Shown here one piece after another: positions 22,683 to 33,315 of a DNA stretch of 64,000 nucleotides. A program made the position numbers and the translations under genes. Numbering within the stretch: position 1 is the first letter of the stretch; each line of letters opens with the position of its first letter. The notes under the pieces were generated by a model. The model saw nothing but the letters and a program-made list of their open reading frames with translations, did not search any database and was not told the DNA's origin. The DNA comes from an uncultured Pelagibacteraceae bacterium (GTDB lineage: Bacteria; Pseudomonadota; Alphaproteobacteria; Pelagibacterales; Pelagibacteraceae): NCBI GenBank assembly GCA_902612605.1, contig CACMDY010000001.1, forward strand, positions 310,001 to 374,000, in the 5' to 3' direction.

Positions 22683-22737
22683 ATAAGTTGAATATTAAAA
22701 AAAAATAAATATATTCCAGACATATTATTGAAATTTC

Positions 22738-22765
22738 AAAATGGGCCTCGGCCCATTTTTTTTTA
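22738..22765 (+). terminator. Rho-independent terminator after metK
   Basis: aatgggcc-tc-ggcccatt hairpin followed by a T-run. Confidence 0.85.
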
Positions 22766-22775
22766 GGATGAGTAA

Positions 22776-24329
22776 ATGTTAAATAGAAGAGCAGATAAAT
22801 TAGAATTAATAAGAATTGCAGAAGCTGTAGCTTTAGAAAAGTCTATTGATAAAGAGTTAATCATTGGATCGATGGAGAATGGTATTGCAAAAGCAGCCAA
22901 ATCTAAGTTTGGATCCGAAAATGAAATTAAAGTAGAAATTGACAGAGAGAGTGGTGATATAGGAATATTTAGAAAATTAGTGATCGTAGAAAAACCAGAA
23001 AATTCAAATTTAGAAATAACATTGGAAGATGCAATAAAGCTTAACAAAAATAATTCAGGAAAACAAATTGGAGATGAAGTCCTCCAACCTTTACCATCGT
23101 TTGATTTTGGAAGAATTGCCGCTCAAACTGCAAAACAAGTAATTAGTTTTAATGTAAGAGAAGCTGAAAGAGAAAGACAGTACAATGATTTTAAAGATAA
23201 AACTGATAGTATTTTGAGTGGTATTGTTAAAAGATTAGAGTTCGGAAATGTAATAGTCGATCTTGGAAGAACAGAAGCGATAATACAAAAGAATGAAATG
23301 ATACCAAGGGAGAATATAAAAGCAGGTGATAGAATAAAGGCATATTGTCTCGATGTTAGAAGAGAGCCTAGAGGACAACAAATATTTCTTTCAAGAGCTC
23401 ATCCTAAATTTATGGAAAAATTGTTTATTCAAGAAGTCCCAGAAATATATGATGGTCTCATCGAAATTAAATCATCCTCAAGAGATCCTGGTAGCAGAGC
23501 TAAAATTTGTGTCAAGGCAATTGATACCTCTCTAGACCCAGTAGGGGCATGCGTAGGCATGAGAGGAAGCAGAGTTCAAGCTGTAGTAAATGAACTTCAA
23601 GGTGAAAAAATTGATATTGTAAATTGGTCCGAGGATCCAGCAGTGGTGGTTGCAAATGCTTTATCACCAGCAGAAGTGCAAAGAGTAAATGTCGATGAGG
23701 AAAACAGAAAACTTGATGTTATTTTGACAGAGGAAAATTTAAGTAAGGCAATTGGAAGAAGAGGTCAAAATGTAAGACTGGCTACAAAATTAATGAATTA
23801 TGAAATAAATATTATGACAGATCAGGAAGATTCTGAGAGAAGACAAATAGAATTTAAGGAAAAGACAGATAACTTTGTAAAAAATTTAGAATTAGATGAA
23901 ACATTGGGTCAATTACTTGTAGCTGAGGGATTTTCATCTATAGATGATATAAAAGATAGCGAACCTGAAGCATTGATAAAGATAGAGGGAATAGAGGAAG
24001 AAACAGCTAAAGAATTAATTGAAAGAGCTAAAGAGTTTTATCAAAAAGACCAGGAAGAAATAGCAAATAGAATTAAAAATTTAGGTTTAGAGAATGGATT
24101 AATTAATCATAAAGGTTTAACACCAGGTATGCTAGTCACACTTGGTGAACAAAAAATACTTACTTTAAATGATTTTGCAGATTTGGCTTCTGATGAATTA
24201 ACAGGTGGATATGATATTGTTAAAGGTGAAAGAGTAAGAATAAAAGGTTATTTAGAAGATTTTGCTCTTTCAAAAAAAGAAGCTGACGATTTGATTATGT
24301 CTGCAAGAGATATAGTTTATCAAGACTGA
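22776..24329 (+). CDS. nusA: Transcription termination/antitermination factor NusA
   Basis: S1/KH architecture: VGACVGMRGSRVQAVVNELQGEKIDIV, AIGRRGQNVRLA. Confidence 0.97.
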   Translation: MLNRRADKLELIRIAEAVALEKSIDKELIIGSMENGIAKAAKSKFGSENEIKVEIDRESGDIGIFRKLVIVEKPENSNLEITLEDAIKLNKNNSGKQIGDEVLQPLPSFDFGRIAAQTAKQVISFNVREAERERQYNDFKDKTDSILSGIVKRLEFGNVIVDLGRTEAIIQKNEMIPRENIKAGDRIKAYCLDVRREPRGQQIFLSRAHPKFMEKLFIQEVPEIYDGLIEIKSSSRDPGSRAKICVKAIDTSLDPVGACVGMRGSRVQAVVNELQGEKIDIVNWSEDPAVVVANALSPAEVQRVNVDEENRKLDVILTEENLSKAIGRRGQNVRLATKLMNYEINIMTDQEDSERRQIEFKEKTDNFVKNLELDETLGQLLVAEGFSSIDDIKDSEPEALIKIEGIEEETAKELIERAKEFYQKDQEEIANRIKNLGLENGLINHKGLTPGMLVTLGEQKILTLNDFADLASDELTGGYDIVKGERVRIKGYLEDFALSKKEADDLIMSARDIVYQD

Positions 24330-24339
24330 GAGATGAAAA

Positions 24340-26559
24340 ATGGAAAAGAAAAAACTAAAGTTATCAATTTCTGGAGCTTCCAAAAAAACTATTAATAGTA
24401 TAGAGCAGGCAAAATCTCAATCAAAGAATACGGTTGTAATAGAGAAAAAGTCTTCAAGGTTTGGCACTAAACCAAATTTTCCTAGAGGAGCAAGATTAAC
24501 GGAAAACAAATCACAAACTATTTTTACACCGAAAAAAACAAATTTTTCTAAACCTTCTTCGCCAATTACTTCTGATTTTGAAAAAAGAAAACTTGCAGAG
24601 CAAAGAGCAACTAGGAGATTAAAAGGTGAGTATGTTCAAAAGGAAAGTAAATCTAATAAAATAACAGGAAAAAGAAGAGAGTTGAAGCTTACTGTTTCTC
24701 GAGCTTTGAGCGAAGACGATATTGGCACAAGATCAAGAAGCTTAGCTTCTCTAAAAAGGGCAAAGCAGAAAGAAAACAGGTTATTAAATAAAGAAGAAAC
24801 AAATGATAATTTCAAACCTATAAAACGAGACATAAATATTCCTGAAGTAATTACTATTCGAGAGCTAGCTAATAGAATGGCTGAGCAATCAAGCAGTATA
24901 ATCAAACATTTAATGGGTATGGGAGTAACAGTTACAATTAATCATACAATTGATGCAGACACTGCAGAATATTTAGTTAAGGAATTTGGACATAATCCAG
25001 TCAAAGAAGAGAAGACAGAGGAAATTTTAGATAAAATTAAAGAGATAAAAACACAGAATTTAAAGAGTAGAGCTCCTATAGTTACGGTAATGGGACATGT
25101 GGACCATGGCAAGACATCTGTCTTAGATGTGTTAAGAAAAGCAAATGTCGTCTCTGGCGAATTTGGGGGTATTACACAACATATTGGTGCATATCAGATA
25201 ACACATGAAAAAAATAAAATAACTTTTATCGATACTCCAGGTCACGCGGCATTTACTGAAATGCGAGCAAGAGGTTCAAAATTAACAGATATAGTTATTC
25301 TAGTAGTTGCAGCCGACGACGGTGTTAAACCTCAGACAATAGAGTCAATCAAACATGCCAAAGCAGCTAAAGTACCAATAGTTGTTGCTATAAATAAGTG
25401 TGATCTGCCTGAAGCTGATCCTCAAAAAATTAAAAATCAATTGTTAGAATATGAACTTATAGCCGAAGATTTATCAGGAGATACGTTAATGGTAGAAATA
25501 TCAACCAAAACAAAACAAAATTTAGATAAATTAGTTGATAGTATTATTTTACAAGCAGAAATATTAGACTTAAAAACTGATTTTGACACTGATGCAAAAG
25601 GAGTTGTTTTAGAATCAAAAATTGATATTGGAAGAGGACCAATTGCAAATGTGATCGTGACTGCTGGAACATTAAAAAAAGGGGATTATTTTGTCAGTGG
25701 TTTAAAATGGGGAAAAGTCAGAGCCATAATAAATGATCAGGGAAAACAAATTGAAAATGCTGAACCTGCAACACCAATTGAAATATTGGGAATTAATGGA
25801 GCCGCAAAATCAGGAGATGATTTTATAGTATTAAAAAATGAAAAAGATGCAAAATCTCTTTGCGATGGAAGGATACAAGAAGCAAAAGAGAGTAAGAACC
25901 CGCTATCATTTGTAACTCAAGACTCAGCATTTAAAGATACATCTTCAGAAGAACTTAATATTATTATAAAGTCGGATGTTCATGGTTCATCTGAAGCTAT
26001 AAAAAATGCAATAAATCAAATTAAACACGCTGAAGTGAAGCCAAAAATACTTTTATCAGATATAGGCATGGTAACAGAAACTGATGTTACATTAGCAAAA
26101 GCATCAAATGCAGTATTAGTTGCCTTTAATGTAAAACCCAGTAAAGAAGCAAAAAAAAGAGCAGAAAATGAAAAGATTTCGATATCAAATTTTAATATTA
26201 TTTATGAAGTTTTAGATTTCATAAAAAGCAAAATGTCTGGACTATTGACCCCAGAAGTAGACGAAAAAATTATTGGAACAGCAGAAATACTAGAAATATT
26301 TAAAGTATCAAAAGTTGGTAAGGTTGCTGGTTCAAAAGTAACAGATGGTGAAATTACTCAAGACTCTAATGCAAGAGTTATCAGGGATGGGGCAATAATT
26401 TTTAATGGAAAAATAGGATCAATATTCAGAGAAAAAAATCAAACAAAACAGGTATCTGCTGGTCTAGAGTGTGGAATAACACTTAAGGATTTTGTAGATT
26501 TCCAGAAAAATGATGTAATTGAAGTATATAATTCGACAATAACAGAGAGAACAATATAA
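24340..26559 (+). CDS. infB: Translation initiation factor IF-2
   Basis: VTVMGHVDHGKTSVLDVLRKANV, DTPGHAAFTEMRARG. Confidence 0.98.
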   Translation: MEKKKLKLSISGASKKTINSIEQAKSQSKNTVVIEKKSSRFGTKPNFPRGARLTENKSQTIFTPKKTNFSKPSSPITSDFEKRKLAEQRATRRLKGEYVQKESKSNKITGKRRELKLTVSRALSEDDIGTRSRSLASLKRAKQKENRLLNKEETNDNFKPIKRDINIPEVITIRELANRMAEQSSSIIKHLMGMGVTVTINHTIDADTAEYLVKEFGHNPVKEEKTEEILDKIKEIKTQNLKSRAPIVTVMGHVDHGKTSVLDVLRKANVVSGEFGGITQHIGAYQITHEKNKITFIDTPGHAAFTEMRARGSKLTDIVILVVAADDGVKPQTIESIKHAKAAKVPIVVAINKCDLPEADPQKIKNQLLEYELIAEDLSGDTLMVEISTKTKQNLDKLVDSIILQAEILDLKTDFDTDAKGVVLESKIDIGRGPIANVIVTAGTLKKGDYFVSGLKWGKVRAIINDQGKQIENAEPATPIEILGINGAAKSGDDFIVLKNEKDAKSLCDGRIQEAKESKNPLSFVTQDSAFKDTSSEELNIIIKSDVHGSSEAIKNAINQIKHAEVKPKILLSDIGMVTETDVTLAKASNAVLVAFNVKPSKEAKKRAENEKISISNFNIIYEVLDFIKSKMSGLLTPEVDEKIIGTAEILEIFKVSKVGKVAGSKVTDGEITQDSNARVIRDGAIIFNGKIGSIFREKNQTKQVSAGLECGITLKDFVDFQKNDVIEVYNSTITERTI

Positions 26560-26924
26560 TGACTAATTTAGGAAAACCAGTTACTCAAAGACAATTAAGA
26601 GTTGGTGAAATGATTAAACAAGCTTTAGGGATGTTATTTATTAGAGATGAAGCAAAATTACCAAATCTCTCTACTAAAGAAATAACTGTAACTGAAGTTC
26701 GAATGTCTCCAGATTTAAAAACAGCAAAAATTTTTGTAATGCCTTTAGGCGGAAAAGATGCTGAAGAAGTTGTCACAAAATTAAAAGAATTTTCATTTGT
26801 AGTAAGAAAAGTTTTATCAAAAAAGATAGTAATGAAATTTTTACCAAAACTATTTTTCGTAAAAGATGATTCATTTGATTACGCAGAAAAAATTGAAAAT
26901 TTAATAAAACAAACAAATAAATAA
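26559..26924 (+). CDS. rbfA: Ribosome-binding factor A
   Basis: RQLRVGEMIKQAL, TEVRMSPDLKTAKIFV; follows infB. Confidence 0.93.
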   Translation: MTNLGKPVTQRQLRVGEMIKQALGMLFIRDEAKLPNLSTKEITVTEVRMSPDLKTAKIFVMPLGGKDAEEVVTKLKEFSFVVRKVLSKKIVMKFLPKLFFVKDDSFDYAEKIENLIKQTNK

Positions 26925-26934
26925 GGAAAAGAAA

Positions 26935-27183
26935 ATGACAAATAAAGTAAAAGAACTCTCAATTCATAATAAGGATACAGGTTCTTCAGAAGTTCAAGTT
27001 GCTCAATTAACTGTCAAAATTGAGAACTTGTCTAAACATATTAAACAGTTCAAAAAAGATAAACACTCATCTGTTGGACTTTTAAGAGCAGTAAACAGAA
27101 GAAAAAAATTATTAGACTATTTAAAGAAAAATAAAATGGAGTCTTATAAAGAAGTAATATCAAAATTAAATTTAAGGAAGTAA
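26935..27183 (+). CDS. rpsO: 30S ribosomal protein S15 (likely GTG/alternative or ATG start near 26935)
   Basis: DTGSSEVQVAQLTVKIENLSKHIKQFKKDKHSSVGLLRAVNRRKKLLDYLKK. Confidence 0.97.
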   Translation: MTNKVKELSIHNKDTGSSEVQVAQLTVKIENLSKHIKQFKKDKHSSVGLLRAVNRRKKLLDYLKKNKMESYKEVISKLNLRK

Positions 27184-29256
27184 ATGTTTAAAGTTGTAAA
27201 GAAAGAAATAGAAGTAGCAGGAAAAAAAATTAGTTTAGAAACAGGTAAAATAGCAAGACAAGCAGATGGTGCAATTATAGCTCAATGCGGAGAAACAGTA
27301 GTTTTGGCAACAGCAGTCGGAGCTAAAAAAGTTAATCCAGATATGGATTACTTTCCTTTGTCAGTAAATTATCAAGAAAAATATTATGCAGCTGGTAAAA
27401 TTCCAGGTGGATATTTTAAAAGAGAAGCAAGACCAACTGATAGTGAAACATTAATTTCAAGATTAATTGATAGACCTATCAGACCACTTTTTCCAGATGA
27501 ATTTAAAAATGAAGTTCAAGTACTCCCAACTGTGATATCTTATGACAAAGAAAATGAAGCAGATATTTTATCAATAATTGCTTCATCAGCAGCATTGGCA
27601 ATTTCAGGAATGCCATTTTTGGGTCCTGTAGGTGCGTCTAGAGTTGGCTTTATTAAAGGAGAATACGTTCTTAACCCTACCAAAGCACAACTTAAAGATT
27701 CTAAATTAGATCTTGTGGTGGCTGGAACAAAAGATGCGGTTTTAATGGTTGAGTCCGAAGCAAGTGGCTTAACTGAAGAGGAAATGTTAAATGCCGTTAA
27801 GTTTGGGCACGAAGGTTTTGTTCCTGTAATCGAGATGATCGAGGATTTAGCGAAAGAATGTAAAAAACCTGATTGGGTAATTGAGAAAAAAGATCTTTCA
27901 GAAGTAAAAAATAAATTGGAAAGCGAGTTTACTGAGGAACTTAAAAAAGCATTTTCAATAAAGGATAAACAAGAAAGATCGAATTTAATTTCAGAAATAA
28001 CTGATAAAGCAAAAAAGCTTTATGAAGAAGATGAGAATTATACCGATCTTGACGTAAATTCTGAGCTTAAAAATTTAGAAAAAAGAATTGTCAGAACAGA
28101 TATTCTTAAAAACAAAAATCGGATTGATGGTAGAGGTCTTGGAGATGTTAGACCAATTATGTGTGAAGTTGGAATTCTTCCAAGAGTTCATGGTTCTGCT
28201 TTGTTTACACGAGGAGAAACGCAAGCGATAGTTACAACTACACTTGGAACATCTGATGATGAACAAAAAATAGAAAGTTTGGAGGGTCTACAAAAAGAGA
28301 GATTTATGCTTCATTATAATTTTCCACCTTTCTCAGTAGGAGAAACTGGTAGAATAGGTACTGGTAGAAGAGAAATAGGTCATGGAAAATTAGCTTGGAG
28401 AGCAATAAATTCTTCTTTGCCTTCTAAAGAGAGTTTTCCCTACACATTTAGAATTGTATCAGAGATAACTGAGTCAAACGGTTCTTCTTCTATGGCGACT
28501 GTTTGTGGTTCATCTTTAGCTTTGATGGATGCAGGTGTTCCAATTAAAGAACCAGTTGCTGGTATTGCAATGGGATTAATTAAAGAAGGAGATGACTTCA
28601 GCGTTCTTTCAGATATTCTTGGAGATGAAGATCACCTAGGTGATATGGACTTTAAAGTTGCTGGAACTAAAGACGGAATAACATCTCTTCAAATGGACAT
28701 TAAAATTACAGGAATAACATTTGAAATTATGGAGCAAGCCTTAAAACAAGCAAAAGATGGAAGAATTTACATTCTAGGTGAAATGAATAAAGCTTTATCT
28801 AAATCAAGGGAAGATGTTGGAAAACACACTCCTAAGATGGAGAAAATTACTGTAGATAAGAAAGATATTGCTACAGTCATTGGAAAAGGTGGAGCGACTA
28901 TAAGAGAAATAGTTGAGGTATCTGGTGCTAAAGTTGACATCAATGACGAAGGTGAAGTTACAGTAGCTGCTCCAGATGAGGAGTCAAGAAACAAAGCTAT
29001 GCAAATGATTAAAGACTTAACTGCTAAAGCTGAACTCAATAAAATTTATAATGGAAAAGTAATGAAAATTATGGAGTTTGGTGCGTTTGTTAATTTTCTA
29101 GGAAAACAAGATGGCCTTGTTCACATATCAGAGCTTGCTGATAAAAGAGTCGGCAAAGTAACTGATGTAGTAAAAGAAGGTGATGAAGTTAAAGTTAAAG
29201 TAATAGGCTTTGATAGAGGAAAAGTTAAGTTATCAATTAAACAAGCTGCAATATAA
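27184..29256 (+). CDS. pnp: Polyribonucleotide nucleotidyltransferase
   Basis: Two RNase PH domains, KH ([12 protein letters not shown]) and S1 domains. Confidence 0.98.
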   Translation: MFKVVKKEIEVAGKKISLETGKIARQADGAIIAQCGETVVLATAVGAKKVNPDMDYFPLSVNYQEKYYAAGKIPGGYFKREARPTDSETLISRLIDRPIRPLFPDEFKNEVQVLPTVISYDKENEADILSIIASSAALAISGMPFLGPVGASRVGFIKGEYVLNPTKAQLKDSKLDLVVAGTKDAVLMVESEASGLTEEEMLNAVKFGHEGFVPVIEMIEDLAKECKKPDWVIEKKDLSEVKNKLESEFTEELKKAFSIKDKQERSNLISEITDKAKKLYEEDENYTDLDVNSELKNLEKRIVRTDILKNKNRIDGRGLGDVRPIMCEVGILPRVHGSALFTRGETQAIVTTTLGTSDDEQKIESLEGLQKERFMLHYNFPPFSVGETGRIGTGRREIGHGKLAWRAINSSLPSKESFPYTFRIVSEITESNGSSSMATVCGSSLALMDAGVPIKEPVAGIAMGLIKEGDDFSVLSDILGDEDHLGDMDFKVAGTKDGITSLQMDIKITGITFEIMEQALKQAKDGRIYILGEMNKALSKSREDVGKHTPKMEKITVDKKDIATVIGKGGATIREIVEVSGAKVDINDEGEVTVAAPDEESRNKAMQMIKDLTAKAELNKIYNGKVMKIMEFGAFVNFLGKQDGLVHISELADKRVGKVTDVVKEGDEVKVKVIGFDRGKVKLSIKQAAI

Positions 29257-29271
29257 ATTTATAGGAGAAAT

Positions 29272-29634
29272 ATGAAAAAATTTGATGATTTAATGAGCGT
29301 AAGCAATGAAATTGAAAATATCAGCGCTAGTGATGCAAGAGAAAAGCTAAATGACCCAAATGTTCAATTTATCGATGTTAGGGATAAAGAGAGCTTTTCA
29401 AAAGGCACGATCGGTAATGCAATTCACTTAGATAGAGGTTTATTAGAATTTTATTTAGCAGAAGGAAGTCCTCTTGAAAATGATATGTTTAAAAATAATC
29501 CTGATAAAGAATATGTAGTTTTTTGTGGTGTTGGCGGACAAGGAACATTAGCAACCAAAACTATGAAGGATATGGGGGTTAAAAATGTCAAAAATATCAC
29601 TGGTGGTATGAAAGAGTGGGAAAAGATCAAGTAA
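29272..29634 (+). CDS. Rhodanese-like domain protein
   Basis: FIDVRDKESFSKGTIGNAIHLDRG, active-site loop FCGVGGQG. Confidence 0.9.
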   Translation: MKKFDDLMSVSNEIENISASDAREKLNDPNVQFIDVRDKESFSKGTIGNAIHLDRGLLEFYLAEGSPLENDMFKNNPDKEYVVFCGVGGQGTLATKTMKDMGVKNVKNITGGMKEWEKIK

Positions 29635-29661
29635 AAAATAATTGTAATAAATTACAATAGA

Positions 29662-29814
29662 ATGAAGCTTTTAAAAAACTTTAAGTTAGAACTACAGAAA
29701 AATAAATATGGAAGATATTTATTACTTGGTAGTTTTGCATTTTTTTTTGTTAAAGGTTTAATTTGGTTAGTTATTTTTATTGCCGTTGGCTTAGGTATTA
29801 CTAATTCTTTTTAA
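29662..29814 (+). CDS. Small single-TM protein, 50 aa (not in ORF track)
   Basis: MKLLKNFKLELQKNKYGRYLLLGSFAFFFVKGLIWLVIFIAVGLGITNSF; fills the gap exactly and ends in a 4-nt stop overlap with the next gene. Confidence 0.6.
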   Translation: MKLLKNFKLELQKNKYGRYLLLGSFAFFFVKGLIWLVIFIAVGLGITNSF

Positions 29815-30200
29815 ATTAAGACAATTACCAACAAAATTATTTGAACAAAATTTATCACCACAGAAACAAAGTGTGATTGTTTAAATTTTTTATCCTGCTT
29901 TTCATCTCTGAACTTATTTATCAGTGGCATTAGTACAAAATTTGATACAGAAAATAATACCGCAACACTCAAAATTAAATAAAAATCTAAGGAAAAAATT
30001 TTCAGAATTATAAAGCAAACTAAAACTGAAATACTAATTGCTAAATTAACAGTGTAGTAATAAGGAAATATTTTTCTTATAAATTTTCTAGCATTTTCCT
30101 CATCTAATGCAGTGAAGGTTACTGGCGCTACAACAAAAGAAAAGAAGAGCATAATTCCCAATATTATACTCGTTAGATAAATACTAATTTGTTGCATCAT
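29811..30200 (-). CDS. DUF4149-like four-TM membrane protein
   Basis: Four predicted hydrophobic segments; FSFVVAPVTFTALDEENARKFIRKIFPYYYTVN motif. Confidence 0.7.
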   Translation of the reverse strand: MMQQISIYLTSIILGIMLFFSFVVAPVTFTALDEENARKFIRKIFPYYYTVNLAISISVLVCFIILKIFSLDFYLILSVAVLFSVSNFVLMPLINKFRDEKQDKKFKQSHFVSVVINFVQIILLVIVLI

Positions 30201-30224
30201 AATTTAACTAAATTTAACTAAATT

Positions 30225-31028
30225 TCAGGTAATGTTCTTAGGATCTGGCATTCCAACTTTATTGTAACCAGCGTCCACATAATGAATTTCTCCAGTAACA
30301 CCACCTGCCATATCACTTAAAAGATATAATGCTGAATTTCCAACATCAAGACTATCAACATTTCTTTTTAAGAACGAATGATCAGCATTCCACTTGTAAA
30401 GAAATTTAGCATCGCCAATGGCAGATGCAGCTAGTGTTTTGATTGGACCCGCACTTATTGCATTAACTCTAATATTCTTTGTTCCTAGATCTCTCGCAAG
30501 ATATTTAACACTAGACTCTAGTGCAGCTTTACATACTCCCATTACATTATAATTTGGTATAGCTTTATTTGCTTCATAACTCAAAGTAATCATACTGCCA
30601 CCTTGCTTCATTATTTTAGATGCCTCTCTAGCAACTTCAGTAAATGAAAAACAAGATATTAACATACTTCTTAAAAAGTTTTCTCTAGTTGTATTTAAAT
30701 ATTCTCCTGATAACTCGGACTTATCTGAAAATGCAATTGCATGCACAATAAAATCAATTTCTCCCCATTGACTTTTTACGTCTTCAAAAAGTTTTACAAC
30801 TTCTTCTTTTTTTTCTACATCACAGCTAAATGTTACGTTTGAATTTAGTTTTTCCGCAAGTGGAACAACTCTTTTTTTTAAAGCATCACCCAAATATGTA
30901 AAAGCTAACTCTGCTCCAGCTTCAGCAAGTTTTTGAGATATACCCCATGCAATTGATCTCTCATTGGCAACACCCATGATAAGACCTTTTTTTCCCTTCA
31001 TTAGACTCATAGATTCAAACTTTCTCAA
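30225..31028 (-). CDS. fabI: Enoyl-ACP reductase (NADH)
   Basis: [34 protein letters not shown]. Confidence 0.97.
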   Translation of the reverse strand: MRKFESMSLMKGKKGLIMGVANERSIAWGISQKLAEAGAELAFTYLGDALKKRVVPLAEKLNSNVTFSCDVEKKEEVVKLFEDVKSQWGEIDFIVHAIAFSDKSELSGEYLNTTRENFLRSMLISCFSFTEVAREASKIMKQGGSMITLSYEANKAIPNYNVMGVCKAALESSVKYLARDLGTKNIRVNAISAGPIKTLAASAIGDAKFLYKWNADHSFLKRNVDSLDVGNSALYLLSDMAGGVTGEIHYVDAGYNKVGMPDPKNIT

Positions 31029-32226
31029 AAACTAATGTTGCATTAGTTCCACCAAAACCAAAGCTGTTAGACATAATTGAATTTAAATTTACGTCTTTTT
31101 CAACTCGAGTAACAATTGGATAGTTTTTTGCTTCATCATCCATTTCCGAAATATTTGCTGACGCTGAAATAAAATTGTTTTTCATCATTATCAAACTGTA
31201 AATTGCTTCGTGAACTGAAGTTGCACCTAATGAATGACCTGACAAAGATTTTGTTGAACTTATTTTAGGTTTATAGTCTGGGAAAGCCTCACCTACTGCT
31301 TTTAATTCTGTAATATCTCCCACAGGTGTTGATGTCCCGTGAGTATTAATATAGTCAATTTTATTTTTTGAGGTTGCTAGAGCCATTTTCATACATCTGA
31401 CAGCTCCCTCACCAGATGGTGCAACCATATCATAGCCATCTGATGTTGCTCCATATCCAGTTAATTCTGAGTATATTTTAGCGCCTCTTGCTTTGGCATG
31501 TTCGTATTCTTCTAAAACAAGAACTCCACCTCCACCAGCAATCACGAAACCATCTCTTGTTTTATCATACGGTCTTGAGGCTTTTTCAGGGGTATCATTG
31601 TATTTCGAGGATAGTGCAGTCATTGCATCAAACATTGCAGTCATTGCAAAGTGAACCTCATCACTGCCACCTGCAAAAATAATATTTTGTTTTCCTAATT
31701 GAATAAGTTCCATCGCGTTACCAATACAATGACCACTCGTTGCGCAGGCAGAACTTATTGTGTAATTAGTGCCTTTGATTTTAAATGGAACCGCTAGAGT
31801 AGCAGAAGCAGTACTTGCCATAGTTCTTGGAACTATAAATGGACCCATTTTTTTTGGATTTTTTTCTCTAGTTTTGTCTGATGCTAAAATCACATTTTCA
31901 ATTGATGGTCCTCCAGACCCCATGACCATACCTGTTGAAATATTACTAACCTCATTTTCTTCTAATCCAGAGTCTTTAACTGCTTCACTCATTGCTACAT
32001 AATTATATGCTGATCCAGCACCCATAAACCTAATAACTTTTCTATCTATATAATCTTCCAATTTGATATTTGGTTTACCATGAACATGGCTTTTTAAATT
32101 ATGCTCTTTGTATTCTTCAGAAAATGTTATTCCTGATTTTGTATTAACTAACGATTGATAAACTTCATCTTGGTTATTTCCCAAACATGAAACTACACCA
32201 AGTCCTGTTACAACTACTCTTTTCAT
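31015..32226 (-). CDS. fabB: Beta-ketoacyl-ACP synthase I
   Basis: [47 protein letters not shown]. Confidence 0.96.
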   Translation of the reverse strand: MKRVVVTGLGVVSCLGNNQDEVYQSLVNTKSGITFSEEYKEHNLKSHVHGKPNIKLEDYIDRKVIRFMGAGSAYNYVAMSEAVKDSGLEENEVSNISTGMVMGSGGPSIENVILASDKTREKNPKKMGPFIVPRTMASTASATLAVPFKIKGTNYTISSACATSGHCIGNAMELIQLGKQNIIFAGGSDEVHFAMTAMFDAMTALSSKYNDTPEKASRPYDKTRDGFVIAGGGGVLVLEEYEHAKARGAKIYSELTGYGATSDGYDMVAPSGEGAVRCMKMALATSKNKIDYINTHGTSTPVGDITELKAVGEAFPDYKPKISSTKSLSGHSLGATSVHEAIYSLIMMKNNFISASANISEMDDEAKNYPIVTRVEKDVNLNSIMSNSFGFGGTNATLVFEKV

Positions 32227-32726
32227 TATTTAAATAATCCTACCTTAAGATTTTCTGCACTATAAATCTTTTTTCCATCAGCAAGCAATATTCCATTCGC
32301 AAGACCTACAGTTGTTTCTCCTTTAACAAGAATTCTTTTCATATCTATTTCATATGTTGCCATTTTGACATTTTTAAGAACTTCCCCAGTGAATTTTACA
32401 GTGCTTACACCCAATGCTCTACCTCTTCCTGGTTTTCCAAGCCAACCAAGAAAAAAGCCAACTAGCTGCCACATAGCATCTAAACCAAGACAACCTGGCA
32501 TAACAGGATCTTCTCTAAAATGACAATCAAAAAACCACAAATTATCCTTAATATCAAGTTCGGCTTTCATAGAACCTTTTTTATAAAAACCCTCACCCTC
32601 AGTTATTTCTGTAATTCTATCAAACATTAGCATTGGTGGAGAAGGTAATTTTGCATTACCTGGACCAAATAACTTACCATTAGCGCAATCAATTAATTCG
32701 TCGTAATTAAATGAACTTTTTTTCAT
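32226..32726 (-). CDS. fabA: 3-hydroxydecanoyl-ACP dehydratase/isomerase
   Basis: [30 protein letters not shown]. Confidence 0.97.
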   Translation of the reverse strand: MKKSSFNYDELIDCANGKLFGPGNAKLPSPPMLMFDRITEITEGEGFYKKGSMKAELDIKDNLWFFDCHFREDPVMPGCLGLDAMWQLVGFFLGWLGKPGRGRALGVSTVKFTGEVLKNVKMATYEIDMKRILVKGETTVGLANGILLADGKKIYSAENLKVGLFK

Positions 32727-32776
32727 AATTTTGTAATCTTATTACTTGATTTAGGTACATTATAATATACAAATAG

Positions 32777-32793
32777 TTTAGAATAGTTTTAAA
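32777..32793. promoter_or_regulatory. Irr/ICE-like operator upstream of irr
   Basis: TTTAGAA-TAG-TTTTAAA, 13/14 to TTTAGAA-N3-TTCTAAA; lies just downstream of a TATAAT at 32761-32766. Confidence 0.6.
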
Positions 32794-32799
32794 TTGCTA

Positions 32800-33210
32800 A
32801 TGACGAGTAAACAAGAATTTATTGAAAAACTAAGAAACTCTAGCTTAAGACCAACTAAACAAAGAATAAATATATGCGAGGTTTTATTTAATAGAGATAA
32901 AACTTTCCATTTCACAATAAACGACTTATTCAATTTGATAAAAGATAAAACTGGAGAGAAAGTTTCTTTAGCAACTGTTTACAATACAGTTCATGCATTT
33001 CATAAAAAAGGATATTTAAAAGAAATACCTATTAATTCTAATCAAACTTATTTTGATACAAATGTCACAGATCATCACCACTTCTTCGATGTTAAAGAAG
33101 AAAAGCTTATTGATCTTAAAAATGAGGATGTGGGACCGATAGAGATACAAAAATCTATACCTGGAAAAAAAATTAAATCAGTTGAAGTTTTAGTAAAATT
33201 AGAAGACTGA
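32800..33210 (+). CDS. irr: Irr-type Fur-family regulator
   Basis: Fur fold (LRPTKQRINICEVLF; VSLATVYNTVHAFHKKGYL), HHH motif (TDHHHFF) and no C-terminal CxxC. Start moved from 32794 (TTG) to ATG 32800. Confidence 0.87.
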   Translation: MTSKQEFIEKLRNSSLRPTKQRINICEVLFNRDKTFHFTINDLFNLIKDKTGEKVSLATVYNTVHAFHKKGYLKEIPINSNQTYFDTNVTDHHHFFDVKEEKLIDLKNEDVGPIEIQKSIPGKKIKSVEVLVKLED

Positions 33211-33243
33211 GTTTCAAAATTAAATCATAAATATTCTGACTTA

Positions 33244-33272
33244 TTGACAATCTTCTTTAGAATAATTATAAA
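33244..33272 (+). promoter_or_regulatory. Sigma70-type promoter for katG
   Basis: TTGACA (33244-33249), 17-bp spacer, TATAAA (33267-33272). Confidence 0.7.
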
Positions 33273-33295
33273 CAACGAATTAGAATAATTACAAT
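33256..33295. promoter_or_regulatory. Tandem Irr/PerR-like operators at katG
   Basis: TTTAGAATAATTATAAA (33256-33272, 13/14 to ICE) and ATTAGAATAATTACAAT (33279-33295, weaker), same core 23 bp apart. Confidence 0.6.
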
Positions 33296-33315
33296 ATTAA
33301 AGGAGATATATAATA

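Noticed and set aside
32226-32726. fabA-fabB-fabI cluster as novel pathway
   Set aside because: Standard unsaturated fatty-acid synthesis operon
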